Source of the DNA: Synechococcus sp. SynAce01
GTDB lineage: Bacteria; Cyanobacteriota; Cyanobacteriia; PCC-6307; Cyanobiaceae
NCBI RefSeq assembly: GCF_001885215.1
Contig: NZ_CP018091.1
Span: forward strand, 1,674,001-1,738,000
Direction of reading: 5' to 3'
Length of the DNA stretch: 64,000 nucleotides
A program made the position numbers and the translations under genes. The notes beneath the pieces are model-generated. The model had not been told where the DNA came from. It ran no database searches and saw only the letters and a list, made by a program, of their open reading frames with translations. This document shows, piece by piece, positions 1 to 8,975 of the stretch (positions are counted from its first letter, which is position 1; the number at the start of each line of letters is the position of its first letter).

Positions 1-2
1 GC

Positions 3-3000
3 TGCATGGAGCACCGCGGTGGCTGTGGCGGTGACAGCGACTCCGGCGATGGCGCCGGCATTCTCTCCGGCATCCCCTGGAGTTTTCTCGAAGCGGTCTG
101 GCCGGAATCGCGCGCAACGGTGCCCAACCGGCGGGGTCTGGCCATGCTGTTCCTGCCGGCCGATCCGGAGCGGCTGCAGCAGGCCCGCCAATTTTGTGAA
201 CAGGCCGCCCAAAGCCTTGGCCTGCGCAGTCTGGGTTGGCGCCCGGTGCCGGTTGATCCCAGTGTTCTCGGCCCCTTGGCCCGCCAGACCGCCCCGGTGA
301 TCGAGCAATGGCTGGTGGAGTCCGACGCCAGCGGTGATGCCCTGGAGGCGCTGCTGTTTCGCTGCCGCCGGCGGGTCGGTGACCTGGTCAGGGAAACCTG
401 GGGGCCTGAAGTTCGAGACCTTTACTTCGCTTCGTTCAGCGGCCGCACCCTGGTTTACAAGGGGATGGTGCGCTCGGAAGTGCTGCCGGCCTTCTACAAC
501 GACCTGAGAGACGAGCGCTTTGCCGTGAGTTTCGCGGTGTATCACCGCCGCTTCAGCACCAACACCCTGCCCCGCTGGCCCCTGGCCCAGCCGATGCGGT
601 TGCTGGGCCACAACGGTGAAATCAATACCCTGCTGGGCAATCTCAACTGGGCCCAGGCCGCCGAATCCCACCTCGATGCCGCCTGGGGTGCCGCCGCCGC
701 CGACCTCAAGCCCGTTGTGAACGCGGCCTTCAGCGATTCTGCCAATCTCGACGCCATGCTCGAGCTGATGGTGCGCAGCGGCCGGCCAATCACCGACTGC
801 CTCCTGACCCTGGTGCCTGAGGCCTTTCGCGAGCAGCCGGAACTCGATTCCCGCCCAGAGGTGCGGGCATTTTACGAGTACTCCGCCTGCCTCCAGGAAC
901 CCTGGGATGGCCCGGCGTTGCTGGTGTTCAGTGACGGACGCAGTGTGGGTGCTTCGCTGGATCGCAACGGACTGCGGCCTGCCCGCTACTGCATCACTCG
1001 CGATGGCCTGGTGGTGATGGGTTCGGAAACCGGTGTGGTGCCCATCGAGGAAAGCCGGATCATTGAAAAGGGTCGGCTCGGCCCTGGCCAGATGCTGGCC
1101 GTCGACCTGGAAAACGGTCGCTTGCTGAAGAACTGGCAGGTCAAGGAAGAGGTGGCGGCCCGCCATCCCTATGGCGCCTGGCTCCAGGAGCAACGCCGCA
1201 GCCTTCAGGCCCAGCCCTGGCAGGACGCCAAGTCGATGGGCGAACTCGATCTGCTCCAGCACCAGACCGCCTTCGGGCTCACGGCCGAGGATCTCGATCT
1301 GGTGATCGAGGACATGGCCGGTCAGGGCAAGGAGCCCACCTACTGCATGGGCGATGACATCCCCCTGGCGGTGCTCTCCACCAAGCCCCACCTCCTCTAC
1401 GACTACTTCAAGCAGCGTTTTGCCCAGGTCACCAATCCGCCGATCGATCCGCTCCGCGAAGAGCTGGTGATGAGCCTGGAGATGCATCTGGGCCGCCGCG
1501 GCTCAGCCCTCAGGCCCGAACCCTCCTCCGCCTCGGTGCTGCACCTCGATAGCCCGCTGCTCAACGAGCGTGAACTGGCCGCCCTTGCTGGTCAGGGCCT
1601 CTCCACCGTCAGCTTGTCGACCCTCTTCTCCGTCGGCACCGGGCCAGGCGGACTGGAGTCGGCGGTGCAACAGCTCTGCGCCGACTCGGAAGCCGCCGTC
1701 AGGGAGGGGTGCCAGATCCTGGTGCTCTCTGACCGCTCCAACGCCGACCGCTGTGCCCAAGGCCGTCCTGAACCCGGTCTGACAGCCACCACCACCTACA
1801 TTCCGCCGTTACTTGCGGTTGGAGCGGTTCACCAGCACCTCCTGCGCCTGGGGCTGCGTCTGCAGGTCTCCCTGGTGGCCGACACCGGCCAGTGCTGGAG
1901 CACCCACCACCTGGCCTGCCTGATCGGCTTCGGCGCCAGCGCCGTCTGCCCCTGGCTCACCTGGGAAACCACCCGCCACTGGCTCGACCATCCCAAGACC
2001 CAGTCGCTGATGGAGCGCGGCAAGCTGCCACGCCTCGATGCCGCCGCCGCCCAGGCCAACGTGCGCCAGGCCCTGGAGGCCGGCTTGCGCAAGATCCTCT
2101 CCAAGATCGGCATCTCGTTGCTGGCCAGCTATCACGGCGCCCAGATCTTCGAGGCCATCGGCATCGGCGCCGATCTGATCAGCCTGGCCTTCAAGGGCAC
2201 CACCAGCCGGGTCGCCGGCCTGAGCCTGGCCGATCTGGCCAGCGAAACCCTGGCCTTCCATGCCAAGGCCTACCCGGAGCTGAACCGCAGCAAGTTGGAG
2301 TTCATGGGCTTCGTCCAATACCGCACCGGCGGAGAATTCCATCTCAACAGCCCGGAGATGGCCAAGGCCCTGCATGCCGCCGTAGCTGCAGGCCCTGGCT
2401 ACGACCACTTCTCCACCTACCGCACCCTGCTCGAGCACCGGCCGGTCACGGCCCTGCGCGACCTGCTTGAACTGAAGCTGGCGCCCACACCCTTGCCGCT
2501 CGACCAGGTGGAGAGCGTTGAGAGCATCTGCAGCCGCTTCTGCACCGGTGGCATGAGCCTTGGCGCCCTTTCGCGCGAAGCCCATGAGGTTCTGGCCGTC
2601 GCCATGAACCGGATCGGCGGCAAGAGCAACAGTGGCGAAGGCGGTGAGGATTCCGCCCGCTTCCGCGCCCTTGAGGATGTGGATGCAGGTGGGCACTCGC
2701 CCACGCTGCCGACGATTCGGGGGCTGCGCAACGGAGACACGGCCTGCTCAGCGATCAAGCAGATCGCCTCCGGCCGCTTCGGTGTGACCCCGGCCTACCT
2801 ACGCAGTGGGCGGCAGCTTGAGATCAAGGTGGCCCAGGGGGCCAAGCCCGGCGAAGGCGGCCAGCTTCCCGGCCCGAAGGTGGACGCCTACATCGCTGGG
2901 CTGCGCAACAGCAAGCCTGGTGTGGCCCTGATTTCTCCACCCCCGCACCACGACATCTATTCCATTGAGGATCTGGCCCAGCTGATCCACGATCTTCACC

Positions 3001-4469
3001 AGGTTCACCCCGCCGCCAAGGTGTCGGTGAAGCTGGTCGCCGAGATCGGTATCGGCACCATTGCCGCCGGTGTGGCCAAGGCCAATGCCGATGTGATCCA
3101 GATTTCCGGCCACGATGGCGGCACCGGCGCCTCGCCGCTCAGTTCGATCAAACACGCCGGCAGCCCGTGGGAGCTGGGGCTCTCCGAAGTGCACCGCAGC
3201 CTGCTGGTCAATGGTCTGCGTGATCGCGTGCTGCTACGCACCGATGGCGGCCTCAAGACCGGCTGGGACGTGCTGATGGCTGCGCTGCTGGGCGCCGAGG
3301 AGTATGGCTTCGGTTCGGTGTCGATGATCGCCGAAGGTTGCATCATGGCCCGGATCTGCCACACCAATAACTGCCCGGTCGGGGTGGCCTCGCAAAAAGA
3401 AGCCCTGCGCAAGCGCTTCACCGGCCTGCCGGAGCATGTGGTCAATTTCTTCCTGTATGTGGCCGAGGAGGTTCGCCAGTTGCTCAGCCTGTTGGGTGTC
3501 GCCCGGCTTGAAGATCTGATCGGCCGCAACGAGCTGCTCGTGCCCCGGGCGGTTGAGCTGACCAAAACCGGCTCCCTCGATCTCACCTGCCTGCTCGAGC
3601 CCATCCCCCAGGCGGCCGACCGCAGCTGGCTGAAGCACCGGGCAGAAGCCCATGGCAATGGGCCGATCCTTGAAGATCAATTGCTCAGCGACCCGCAGGT
3701 TCTTGCCGCCATCGAGTCCCATGGCCAGGTCAGCCGCAGCCTGGCGATCGTCAACACCGACCGCAGCGTCTGCGCTCGCTTGGCGGGTGAAATCGCCGGG
3801 CGCCATGGCAACACCGGTTTTCGTGGCCGCCTCGATCTCCACTTCGAGGGTGTCGCCGGTCAGAGTTTCGGTGCCCTGCTGCTGGAGGGGATGAACGTGC
3901 GGCTGGAGGGCGATGCCAACGATTACGTCGGCAAAGCCATGAATGGCGGCCGGATCGTCCTGGTTCCCCCAGCTGGCTGTGTCAATCCGGGCGCCCAGGT
4001 GATCCTCGGCAACACCTGTTTGTATGGCGCCACCGGCGGCGCTCTTTTTGCCCTCGGCCGCGCCGGTGAACGCTTCGCGGTTCGCAACAGCGGCGCCCAT
4101 GCCGTTGTTGAGGGCAGTGGTGATCACTGCTGCGAATACATGACCGGCGGCATCGTGGTGATCCTGGGCAGCACCGGTCGCAACGTCGCTGCCGGCATGA
4201 CCGGCGGTGTCGGCTTTCTGCTCGATGAGCAAGACGCCCTCTCCGGTCGCCTCAACACCGAGACCGTTGCCATCCACCCCCTTGAGACCACCGAGCAGGA
4301 GGCGTTGCTCAAGCCGTTGCTTGAAACCCATCTGGAAGTCACAGGCAGCCGCAAGGCCGCCGAAATCCTCGCCAACTGGCCCCAGTGGCGTGGACGCTTC
4401 AAGGTGCTCGTTCCCCCCAGCGAGCTGGCCGCCCTTGGCCTCAGCGAGCGGGTGAAGGTGGCGGTTTAG
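3..4469 (+). CDS. gltB: Glutamate synthase large subunit, ferredoxin-dependent type (5' end outside window)
   Basis: Makes glutamate from glutamine and 2-oxoglutarate. The frame is open at the window edge and the first in-window residues read CMEHRGGCGGDSDSGDGAG, a motif that normally follows the N-terminal catalytic cysteine by a few dozen residues, so only a short 5' piece is missing. Order: class II amidotransferase domain, central domain, FMN-binding synthase domain starting near residue 845 (GGMSLGALSREAHE), 3Fe-4S cysteines near residues 1112-1123 (CIMARICHTNNC), then a C-terminal GXGXG beta-helix. No small (NADPH) subunit gene follows, and the protein resembles cyanobacterial ferredoxin-GOGATs (also named glsF), so ferredoxin is the probable donor; this is inference. 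It ends 7 bases before the convergent lipA stop. Confidence 0.95.
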   Translation, partial: CMEHRGGCGGDSDSGDGAGILSGIPWSFLEAVWPESRATVPNRRGLAMLFLPADPERLQQARQFCEQAAQSLGLRSLGWRPVPVDPSVLGPLARQTAPVIEQWLVESDASGDALEALLFRCRRRVGDLVRETWGPEVRDLYFASFSGRTLVYKGMVRSEVLPAFYNDLRDERFAVSFAVYHRRFSTNTLPRWPLAQPMRLLGHNGEINTLLGNLNWAQAAESHLDAAWGAAAADLKPVVNAAFSDSANLDAMLELMVRSGRPITDCLLTLVPEAFREQPELDSRPEVRAFYEYSACLQEPWDGPALLVFSDGRSVGASLDRNGLRPARYCITRDGLVVMGSETGVVPIEESRIIEKGRLGPGQMLAVDLENGRLLKNWQVKEEVAARHPYGAWLQEQRRSLQAQPWQDAKSMGELDLLQHQTAFGLTAEDLDLVIEDMAGQGKEPTYCMGDDIPLAVLSTKPHLLYDYFKQRFAQVTNPPIDPLREELVMSLEMHLGRRGSALRPEPSSASVLHLDSPLLNERELAALAGQGLSTVSLSTLFSVGTGPGGLESAVQQLCADSEAAVREGCQILVLSDRSNADRCAQGRPEPGLTATTTYIPPLLAVGAVHQHLLRLGLRLQVSLVADTGQCWSTHHLACLIGFGASAVCPWLTWETTRHWLDHPKTQSLMERGKLPRLDAAAAQANVRQALEAGLRKILSKIGISLLASYHGAQIFEAIGIGADLISLAFKGTTSRVAGLSLADLASETLAFHAKAYPELNRSKLEFMGFVQYRTGGEFHLNSPEMAKALHAAVAAGPGYDHFSTYRTLLEHRPVTALRDLLELKLAPTPLPLDQVESVESICSRFCTGGMSLGALSREAHEVLAVAMNRIGGKSNSGEGGEDSARFRALEDVDAGGHSPTLPTIRGLRNGDTACSAIKQIASGRFGVTPAYLRSGRQLEIKVAQGAKPGEGGQLPGPKVDAYIAGLRNSKPGVALISPPPHHDIYSIEDLAQLIHDLHQVHPAAKVSVKLVAEIGIGTIAAGVAKANADVIQISGHDGGTGASPLSSIKHAGSPWELGLSEVHRSLLVNGLRDRVLLRTDGGLKTGWDVLMAALLGAEEYGFGSVSMIAEGCIMARICHTNNCPVGVASQKEALRKRFTGLPEHVVNFFLYVAEEVRQLLSLLGVARLEDLIGRNELLVPRAVELTKTGSLDLTCLLEPIPQAADRSWLKHRAEAHGNGPILEDQLLSDPQVLAAIESHGQVSRSLAIVNTDRSVCARLAGEIAGRHGNTGFRGRLDLHFEGVAGQSFGALLLEGMNVRLEGDANDYVGKAMNGGRIVLVPPAGCVNPGAQVILGNTCLYGATGGALFALGRAGERFAVRNSGAHAVVEGSGDHCCEYMTGGIVVILGSTGRNVAAGMTGGVGFLLDEQDALSGRLNTETVAIHPLETTEQEALLKPLLETHLEVTGSRKAAEILANWPQWRGRFKVLVPPSELAALGLSERVKVAV

Positions 4470-4476
4470 TGGCCGT

Positions 4477-5346
4477 TCAGCGGGGATACTCCCGCATCAG
4501 CCGTCGCACCTCACCGGCGTGGTAGCTGCTACGGGTGAGCGGCGAGCTGACCACCTGCAGGAAGCTCAGCTCGGTTTCGCCATGGAGCCGGAAGGCCTGG
4601 AACTGCTCCGGGCTCACAAACCGCTGCACCGGCAGGTGCTTCGGGCCTGGTGAGAGGTACTGGCCGATCGTGACGATGTCGACCCGGTGCTGGTGGAGAT
4701 CGCCGAGCACGTCCAGCACCTCCTCGTCGCCTTCGCCCAGCCCCACCATCAACCCGGATTTTGTATAGGCGCGAGGCCAGCCTTCGCGCACCCGTTGCAG
4801 CAGTTCCAGGGAGCGTGCGTAGATCCCCTGGGGTCGCACCTGCCGGTAAAGCCTGGGCACCGTCTCGATGTTGTGGTTGAGCACATCCGGCCCGGCCGCC
4901 ATCACGGCGGCAAGGGCGTCCCAGTTGCCGCAGAAATCCGGAACGAGCAGCTCAATGGTGGTGCCGGGGGAGCGCGCGCGCACCTGCTGGATGCAGGCAA
5001 CGAACTGGCTGGCCCCCCCGTCGTCGAGGTCGTCGCGATTGACCGAGGTGATCACCACATGGCTCAGGCCAAGCCGTGCCACCGCCTCGCCCAGCCGCAG
5101 CGGTTCGCTCGCATCAAGCGTGCGCACGCTCTTGTCGAAGTCGATGTCGCAGTAAGGGCAGGCGCGGGTGCAGCCCGGCCCCATGATCAAGAAGGTGGCG
5201 GTGCCGCTGGCGAAGCATTCACCGATGTTCGGGCAACTGGCCTCCTGACAGACGGTGTTCAGCGCCAGGTCGGTGAGCAGGTCGGCAACGGCCCCAATGC
5301 GCTCCCGTTGCGGAGCTTTGACACGCAGCCACTCGGGTTTCAGCAA
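4477..5346 (-). CDS. lipA: Lipoyl synthase (radical SAM)
   Basis: Inserts two sulfurs into protein-bound octanoate to make lipoyl cofactor. With the chosen start, the auxiliary 4Fe-4S cysteines are about residues 33, 38 and 44 ([12 protein letters not shown]), the radical SAM CxxxCxxC is residues 59-66 (CTRACPYC), and the C-terminal RSSY motif is near residue 272. The frame is open further upstream to a GTG at 5448, but that start would run antisense into tRNA-Pro (5421-5493) and adds a tail unlike LipA. I prefer the TTG at 5346, which has GGGAGG about ten bases upstream; TTG at 5364 is an alternative. About 289 residues, the usual size. Confidence 0.93.
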   Translation of the reverse strand: MLKPEWLRVKAPQRERIGAVADLLTDLALNTVCQEASCPNIGECFASGTATFLIMGPGCTRACPYCDIDFDKSVRTLDASEPLRLGEAVARLGLSHVVITSVNRDDLDDGGASQFVACIQQVRARSPGTTIELLVPDFCGNWDALAAVMAAGPDVLNHNIETVPRLYRQVRPQGIYARSLELLQRVREGWPRAYTKSGLMVGLGEGDEEVLDVLGDLHQHRVDIVTIGQYLSPGPKHLPVQRFVSPEQFQAFRLHGETELSFLQVVSSPLTRSSYHAGEVRRLMREYPR

Positions 5347-5420
5347 GAACGCAGGGCCTCCCAAAGGCTGGGGTTCAAATGTAGGGGGGAGCGTTGATTG
5401 ATCGCCTAAGCTCTTCCCAA

Positions 5421-5493
5421 CGGGATGTGGCGCAGCTTGGTAGCGCACTTCGTTCGGGACGAAGGGGCCGCAGGTTCGAATCCTGTCATCCCG
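5421..5493 (+). tRNA. tRNA-Pro(CGG)
   Basis: Cloverleaf read by eye: the acceptor CGGGATG pairs with CATCCCG, the D arm is GCGC/GCGC, the anticodon stem CTTCG/CGAAG encloses loop TTCGGGA with anticodon CGG, and the T loop is TTCGAAT. CCA is not encoded. It lies between the divergent 5' side of lipA and the 3' end of the cobalamin gene. Confidence 0.95.
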
Positions 5494-5498
5494 ATTGA

Positions 5499-7307
5499 TC
5501 AGGCCTGGCCCAGTTCAGCGCCTGGATAGCCGCGCGGGGTCACGATCCGGCCGTCCTGCAGCCGGGTGGTGCTGTTGCCCACCAGCACCAGGCTGAGCAT
5601 GTCGACCTGGTCGTGGGGGAGGTCGCCGAGCCGGTGCAGGCTGACCTGCTCCTCCTGGCGGCCCAGTTGGCGGGCCAGCACCACGGGAATGGCGGTGGTG
5701 CGCCCCTCGGCCAGCAGCTCCAGGGCCCTGGCCAGCTGCCAGTCGCGGCCGAGCGAGCGAGGGTTGTAGAGAGCCACCACAAAATCGCCCAAGGCCGCAG
5801 CCCGCAGGCGCCTCTCGATCGATGGCCAGGGCGTGAGCCGATCGCTGAGGCTGATCGTGCAGAAGTCGTGCATCAGCGGCGCCCCGACCCGGGCCGCCGC
5901 CAGCTGCAGGGCAGAGAGGCCGGGGTGCACGCTGAAGCCCGGTCTGCTGCCGTCCTCGCGCTGCAGCCACAGTTCCAGGGCCAGCCCGGCCATGCCGTAG
6001 ATGCCGCTGTCTCCTGAGGAGACCAGGGACACCGTCAGGCCCTGGCTGGCCAGATCCAGGGCCTGGGCACAGCGTTGGCGTTCCTGGGTGAGTTGGCCGT
6101 CGCAGCGCCACTGGTCGGGTCGCCGCAGCGGCTCAAGCAGGTCGAGATAGAGCCCGTAGCCCACCCAGACCGTGCTGAGGGCCAGGGCCTGGCGGGCGTC
6201 GGGAGTGAGCAGATCGAGGCTGCCTGGGCCACTGCCAATGAGGTGGAGGTGCCCCTGGGCGGGCGCCCATTGGCTGGCGGCCTTGGCGATCGCCAAGGTG
6301 GCGGCCCCCTGCTCTGGCGCCCCTTCTGGGCCCACGTCCAGGCCCAGTGCGGCGCTGGCTGCCCGCTCGATCCGTTTGTTGACCAGCAGTGAAGCCTCCG
6401 GTCCTGCGGCGAGCAGGGCTGCGGCCTCGGCGACGCTGGCGGTGCCCATTTCCTTCTCTACAGCCAGCGATGGGGTGGGTACCGCCACCGGGGCCAGGCT
6501 CGTGGCCCCAAACAGGCGCAGCGGCCAGCCTCGCTGCTGCGCCAGGGCCAGAAGGGCCGGTTCATCCCCTTTGCGATCGACGCTGGCCAGCCCGGCCACC
6601 GCTTGCGGCGCCAGTTGGTGCTCGCTGAGGGCCTGATCGACAGCCCGTACCAGCAGGCTGAGGCTCGTGTCTCGCTCACAGCCGATCCCCAGCCATAGGC
6701 AGGGCGGGTGCCAGCGGCAGCCTGGGCCCTGGCGGTGGCTGACGTGCAGCGAAAGGCCCGACTCCAGTTGCGCTTTGGGCCCGGCGGCCGCCGCGTCCAG
6801 CTGCTGCCAGAGGGTCAGGCCGGCCTCCTGCTGGAGCTCAGGGCCCCGGCCCCGCGCCGCCGCCTTCATCAGCCCATCCCAATCGCCGCCGCCCCGCCGC
6901 CAGCCCCAGTCCCGGCCGAAGCAATCGAGGGCCAGGCGACCCGCGGCGCCGCTTGATCCGCTCAGCACCGCTTGCCCCCCCAGCAGGGCGGCCACCCGCT
7001 GGCTGAGGGATTCGCCACCGGCCCCATGCCCCCCCAGCAGGGGGATGGCGAAGCGACCAGCCGGATCCACCACCACGACGGCGGGGTCCTCGGCTTTGCC
7101 TTTGAGGAGGGGCGCGATCAGTCGGGTGATTGCGCCACAGGCGCCTACCACCACGAACGCGGCGGCGCTGTCCCAATGCTGGGCCAGAAACTCAGCGAGC
7201 GGTGCGTCCGCAGCTGCTCGCTGCAGCAGGCCGGCCTGCTCCAGCCGACTCAGAACCGACCCACTGGAGCGACTCAGACCCAGACCCCAGCAGATGTGTT
7301 CGCCCAT
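5499..7307 (-). CDS. cobJ: CbiG-CobJ fusion: cobalt-precorrin-5A hydrolase / precorrin-3B C17-methyltransferase
   Basis: Bifunctional corrin-ring enzyme of 602 residues. Residues 1 to about 340 are CbiG-like: the N-terminal part holds [14 protein letters not shown] and [20 protein letters not shown], and a C-terminal CbiG segment begins near GIGCERDTS (207-215). From about residue 352 the SAM-dependent methyltransferase begins ([18 protein letters not shown]) with [12 protein letters not shown] further on. Fusions of these two activities are known in cyanobacteria. The ATG at 7307 overlaps the stop of the upstream secreted-protein gene by one base (TGATG), so translation of the pair is probably coupled. 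The linker DNA near 6281-6298 carries an 18-bp palindrome containing a HIP1 octamer. Confidence 0.92.
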   Translation of the reverse strand: MGEHICWGLGLSRSSGSVLSRLEQAGLLQRAAADAPLAEFLAQHWDSAAAFVVVGACGAITRLIAPLLKGKAEDPAVVVVDPAGRFAIPLLGGHGAGGESLSQRVAALLGGQAVLSGSSGAAGRLALDCFGRDWGWRRGGGDWDGLMKAAARGRGPELQQEAGLTLWQQLDAAAAGPKAQLESGLSLHVSHRQGPGCRWHPPCLWLGIGCERDTSLSLLVRAVDQALSEHQLAPQAVAGLASVDRKGDEPALLALAQQRGWPLRLFGATSLAPVAVPTPSLAVEKEMGTASVAEAAALLAAGPEASLLVNKRIERAASAALGLDVGPEGAPEQGAATLAIAKAASQWAPAQGHLHLIGSGPGSLDLLTPDARQALALSTVWVGYGLYLDLLEPLRRPDQWRCDGQLTQERQRCAQALDLASQGLTVSLVSSGDSGIYGMAGLALELWLQREDGSRPGFSVHPGLSALQLAAARVGAPLMHDFCTISLSDRLTPWPSIERRLRAAALGDFVVALYNPRSLGRDWQLARALELLAEGRTTAIPVVLARQLGRQEEQVSLHRLGDLPHDQVDMLSLVLVGNSTTRLQDGRIVTPRGYPGAELGQA

Positions 7308-8524
7308 CAGCTCAACTTGTCATCCGGCCGGTCCAGGCCGTTGCCAGCCGCGTCGGGCGGGACGACAGCTTCGTTGGAAAGGACGACGGCATCGGTTTCG
7401 GCGCTGGTCTCCGGATCCTGCCGCTGGGGTGGATCGCTCTCTGCTGTTACGGGTTCAACGTGTTGGTCTGGTTGGGCTGGCGGCTCTTCTGCGGAATCGG
7501 AATTGGCTGGGTCCGGTTCTGCCGCGTCAGCAACGGTTGGCTCCGGGCTTTCGCCGGTTGGCAGCGGCAAGCTGGTTGCGTTGGGGCCCATCGGCTCGGC
7601 TGCCGCCCGGCCAAGGATCTGATCGAGCTCAGCGGCCGAGAGTGTCCCCTGAAGCCAGCGGTTGTCGCCTTCCGGAGCGAGGGTCACCTCTTCGACCAGG
7701 CTGTTGTAAGGAGGGTTGAGGGAGTCGCCGAGGCTGTCGAGAAGCTCCAGTTGCACCGCATTGCCGCCTTGGCGCAAGCCCGTTAGCCAGACGGTGGTCT
7801 GGCGATCGACCAGGAAACTGTCGCCGTTCACCGTGACCCGCAGCAGCCAGTGGCGATCGTCATCACGCAGCCTCTGCAGCGGAGCATCCACCAGCAACCA
7901 GTCGATCGGGACAGGCTGCTCCCTTACCTGATCAAAAGGAATGGCGCTGATCAGCTGGGCAGAGCCCGCGACGGGTAGTTCGGCAGGATTGACGGCGGCG
8001 CGGTGCAATCTGACCTGGCGGAAACCACCAGCTGATTTCACCGCCTCACCCCCGGGTTTGGCGGCATAGACACTGAGCCTGTGGCTGCCGGGCCTGAGTG
8101 GGGCCATCGTCAGGTGCAAGCGCACGGGGGCCAGGCCGTCGCTGGGCGGATCACTCAGCCGCAGGGGTTCCTGTTGGTCGAGCTGAACCACGAGGTGGGG
8201 GCCGATCCCGAGGGGGCCTGGTCCCACCAGGGGCCAGTCGTCGATCTCGAGCTCCAGATCCCAGGGGCCTGCGGGGAGCATCGCGTCGTTGGCGGGCGAG
8301 AGGATCCTCAACCGCGGTTGCCGCTCAGCCAGCAGGGCCTGCACCTGCTGAACCGCCAGCGGCGGAGCAACCTCCTGCAGGGCACCAGCTGGATTGGTGG
8401 GGGAGGGCCCCCGGTTGGTTGGAGCGGCCGGACCGGCAGATGGCCACACACTCCAGGCTCCGCAGAGGAGCACGGTCAGGGAGAGCAGCGTCGCTGCCAG
8501 CCATCGAAGTCCCAACGAGATCAT
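7307..8524 (-). CDS. Conserved secreted or membrane-anchored protein of unknown function
   Basis: About 405 residues from the ATG at 8524 (MISLGLRWLAATLLSLTVLL), which starts a hydrophobic signal or anchor segment; the frame is open upstream to 8764 but that part looks non-coding. The middle has beta-rich, Ig-like wording (RILSPANDAMLPAG, PLRPGSHRLSVYAAKPGG), suggesting an extracytoplasmic beta-sandwich. The last roughly 100 residues are rich in Pro, Glu, Asp and Ala and look disordered. I do not recognise a named family. Its stop overlaps the CbiG-CobJ start by one base, so the two are likely one transcript, although nothing in the protein points to cobalamin. Confidence 0.75.
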   Translation of the reverse strand: MISLGLRWLAATLLSLTVLLCGAWSVWPSAGPAAPTNRGPSPTNPAGALQEVAPPLAVQQVQALLAERQPRLRILSPANDAMLPAGPWDLELEIDDWPLVGPGPLGIGPHLVVQLDQQEPLRLSDPPSDGLAPVRLHLTMAPLRPGSHRLSVYAAKPGGEAVKSAGGFRQVRLHRAAVNPAELPVAGSAQLISAIPFDQVREQPVPIDWLLVDAPLQRLRDDDRHWLLRVTVNGDSFLVDRQTTVWLTGLRQGGNAVQLELLDSLGDSLNPPYNSLVEEVTLAPEGDNRWLQGTLSAAELDQILGRAAAEPMGPNATSLPLPTGESPEPTVADAAEPDPANSDSAEEPPAQPDQHVEPVTAESDPPQRQDPETSAETDAVVLSNEAVVPPDAAGNGLDRPDDKLS

Positions 8525-8769
8525 CGGATCACCCTTGAAGGCCCCTGTCCCTGGGACCAGTCTGCGCGCCGCTTGCGTGGGTCCCTTGCCTGGCGGGCCT
8601 GGCTCTGCTGGCGACTGATGGTTGGAATAGCAAATTTTTGAATAACAAAAGCAATGCAGAATTCCTTGGCTCGTTGATAAGTATCCCTTGCTAGAGCCCT
8701 GTCGCTGACAGGAGAGCCGCTGGATTGAACCTTTGTTACTTCCGCGCCTAGGGGCCCGAAACACGCCCT

Positions 8770-8775
8770 TATACT
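8770..8775 (+). promoter_or_regulatory. Candidate -10 element for psaA-psaB
   Basis: TATACT lies about 200 bases upstream of the psaA ATG in the 451-base gap between two divergent genes (8525-8975). A GTTACTT stretch sits about 20 bases further upstream. No clear TTGACA -35 is visible. The AT-rich part of the gap at roughly 8625-8665 may hold the promoter for the divergent secreted-protein gene. Long psaA leaders are normal in cyanobacteria; the exact start site is unknown. Confidence 0.35.
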
Positions 8776-8975
8776 CTCGCCAGCGGTCCCTTCATTGGGA
8801 CTTCAGCTCCAGTTGTGGCAGGGGGTTCTGGCGATTAGCTGGTCCTCTGTCTCCCTGGTTTCCATGGCCGCGGCGGGCCTGTTCTGCCAACGCCATGAGA
8901 CCCACCGGCCAGGCTTCCCGCCTGCGCCCGAGGGGTGGACCCCCACCTCGATCCCGTCCCTCGAGGAACGTCTCG

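Noticed and set aside
1809-2696. 295-codon antisense frame in glutamate synthase
   Set aside because: Shadow of the conserved FMN-domain coding sequence, with no protein-like features.
8733-8975. Extended N-terminus of PsaA from an upstream in-frame start at 8733
   Set aside because: The residues are Arg/Pro/Trp-rich and unlike PsaA; ATG 8976 gives the standard protein with a ribosome site.
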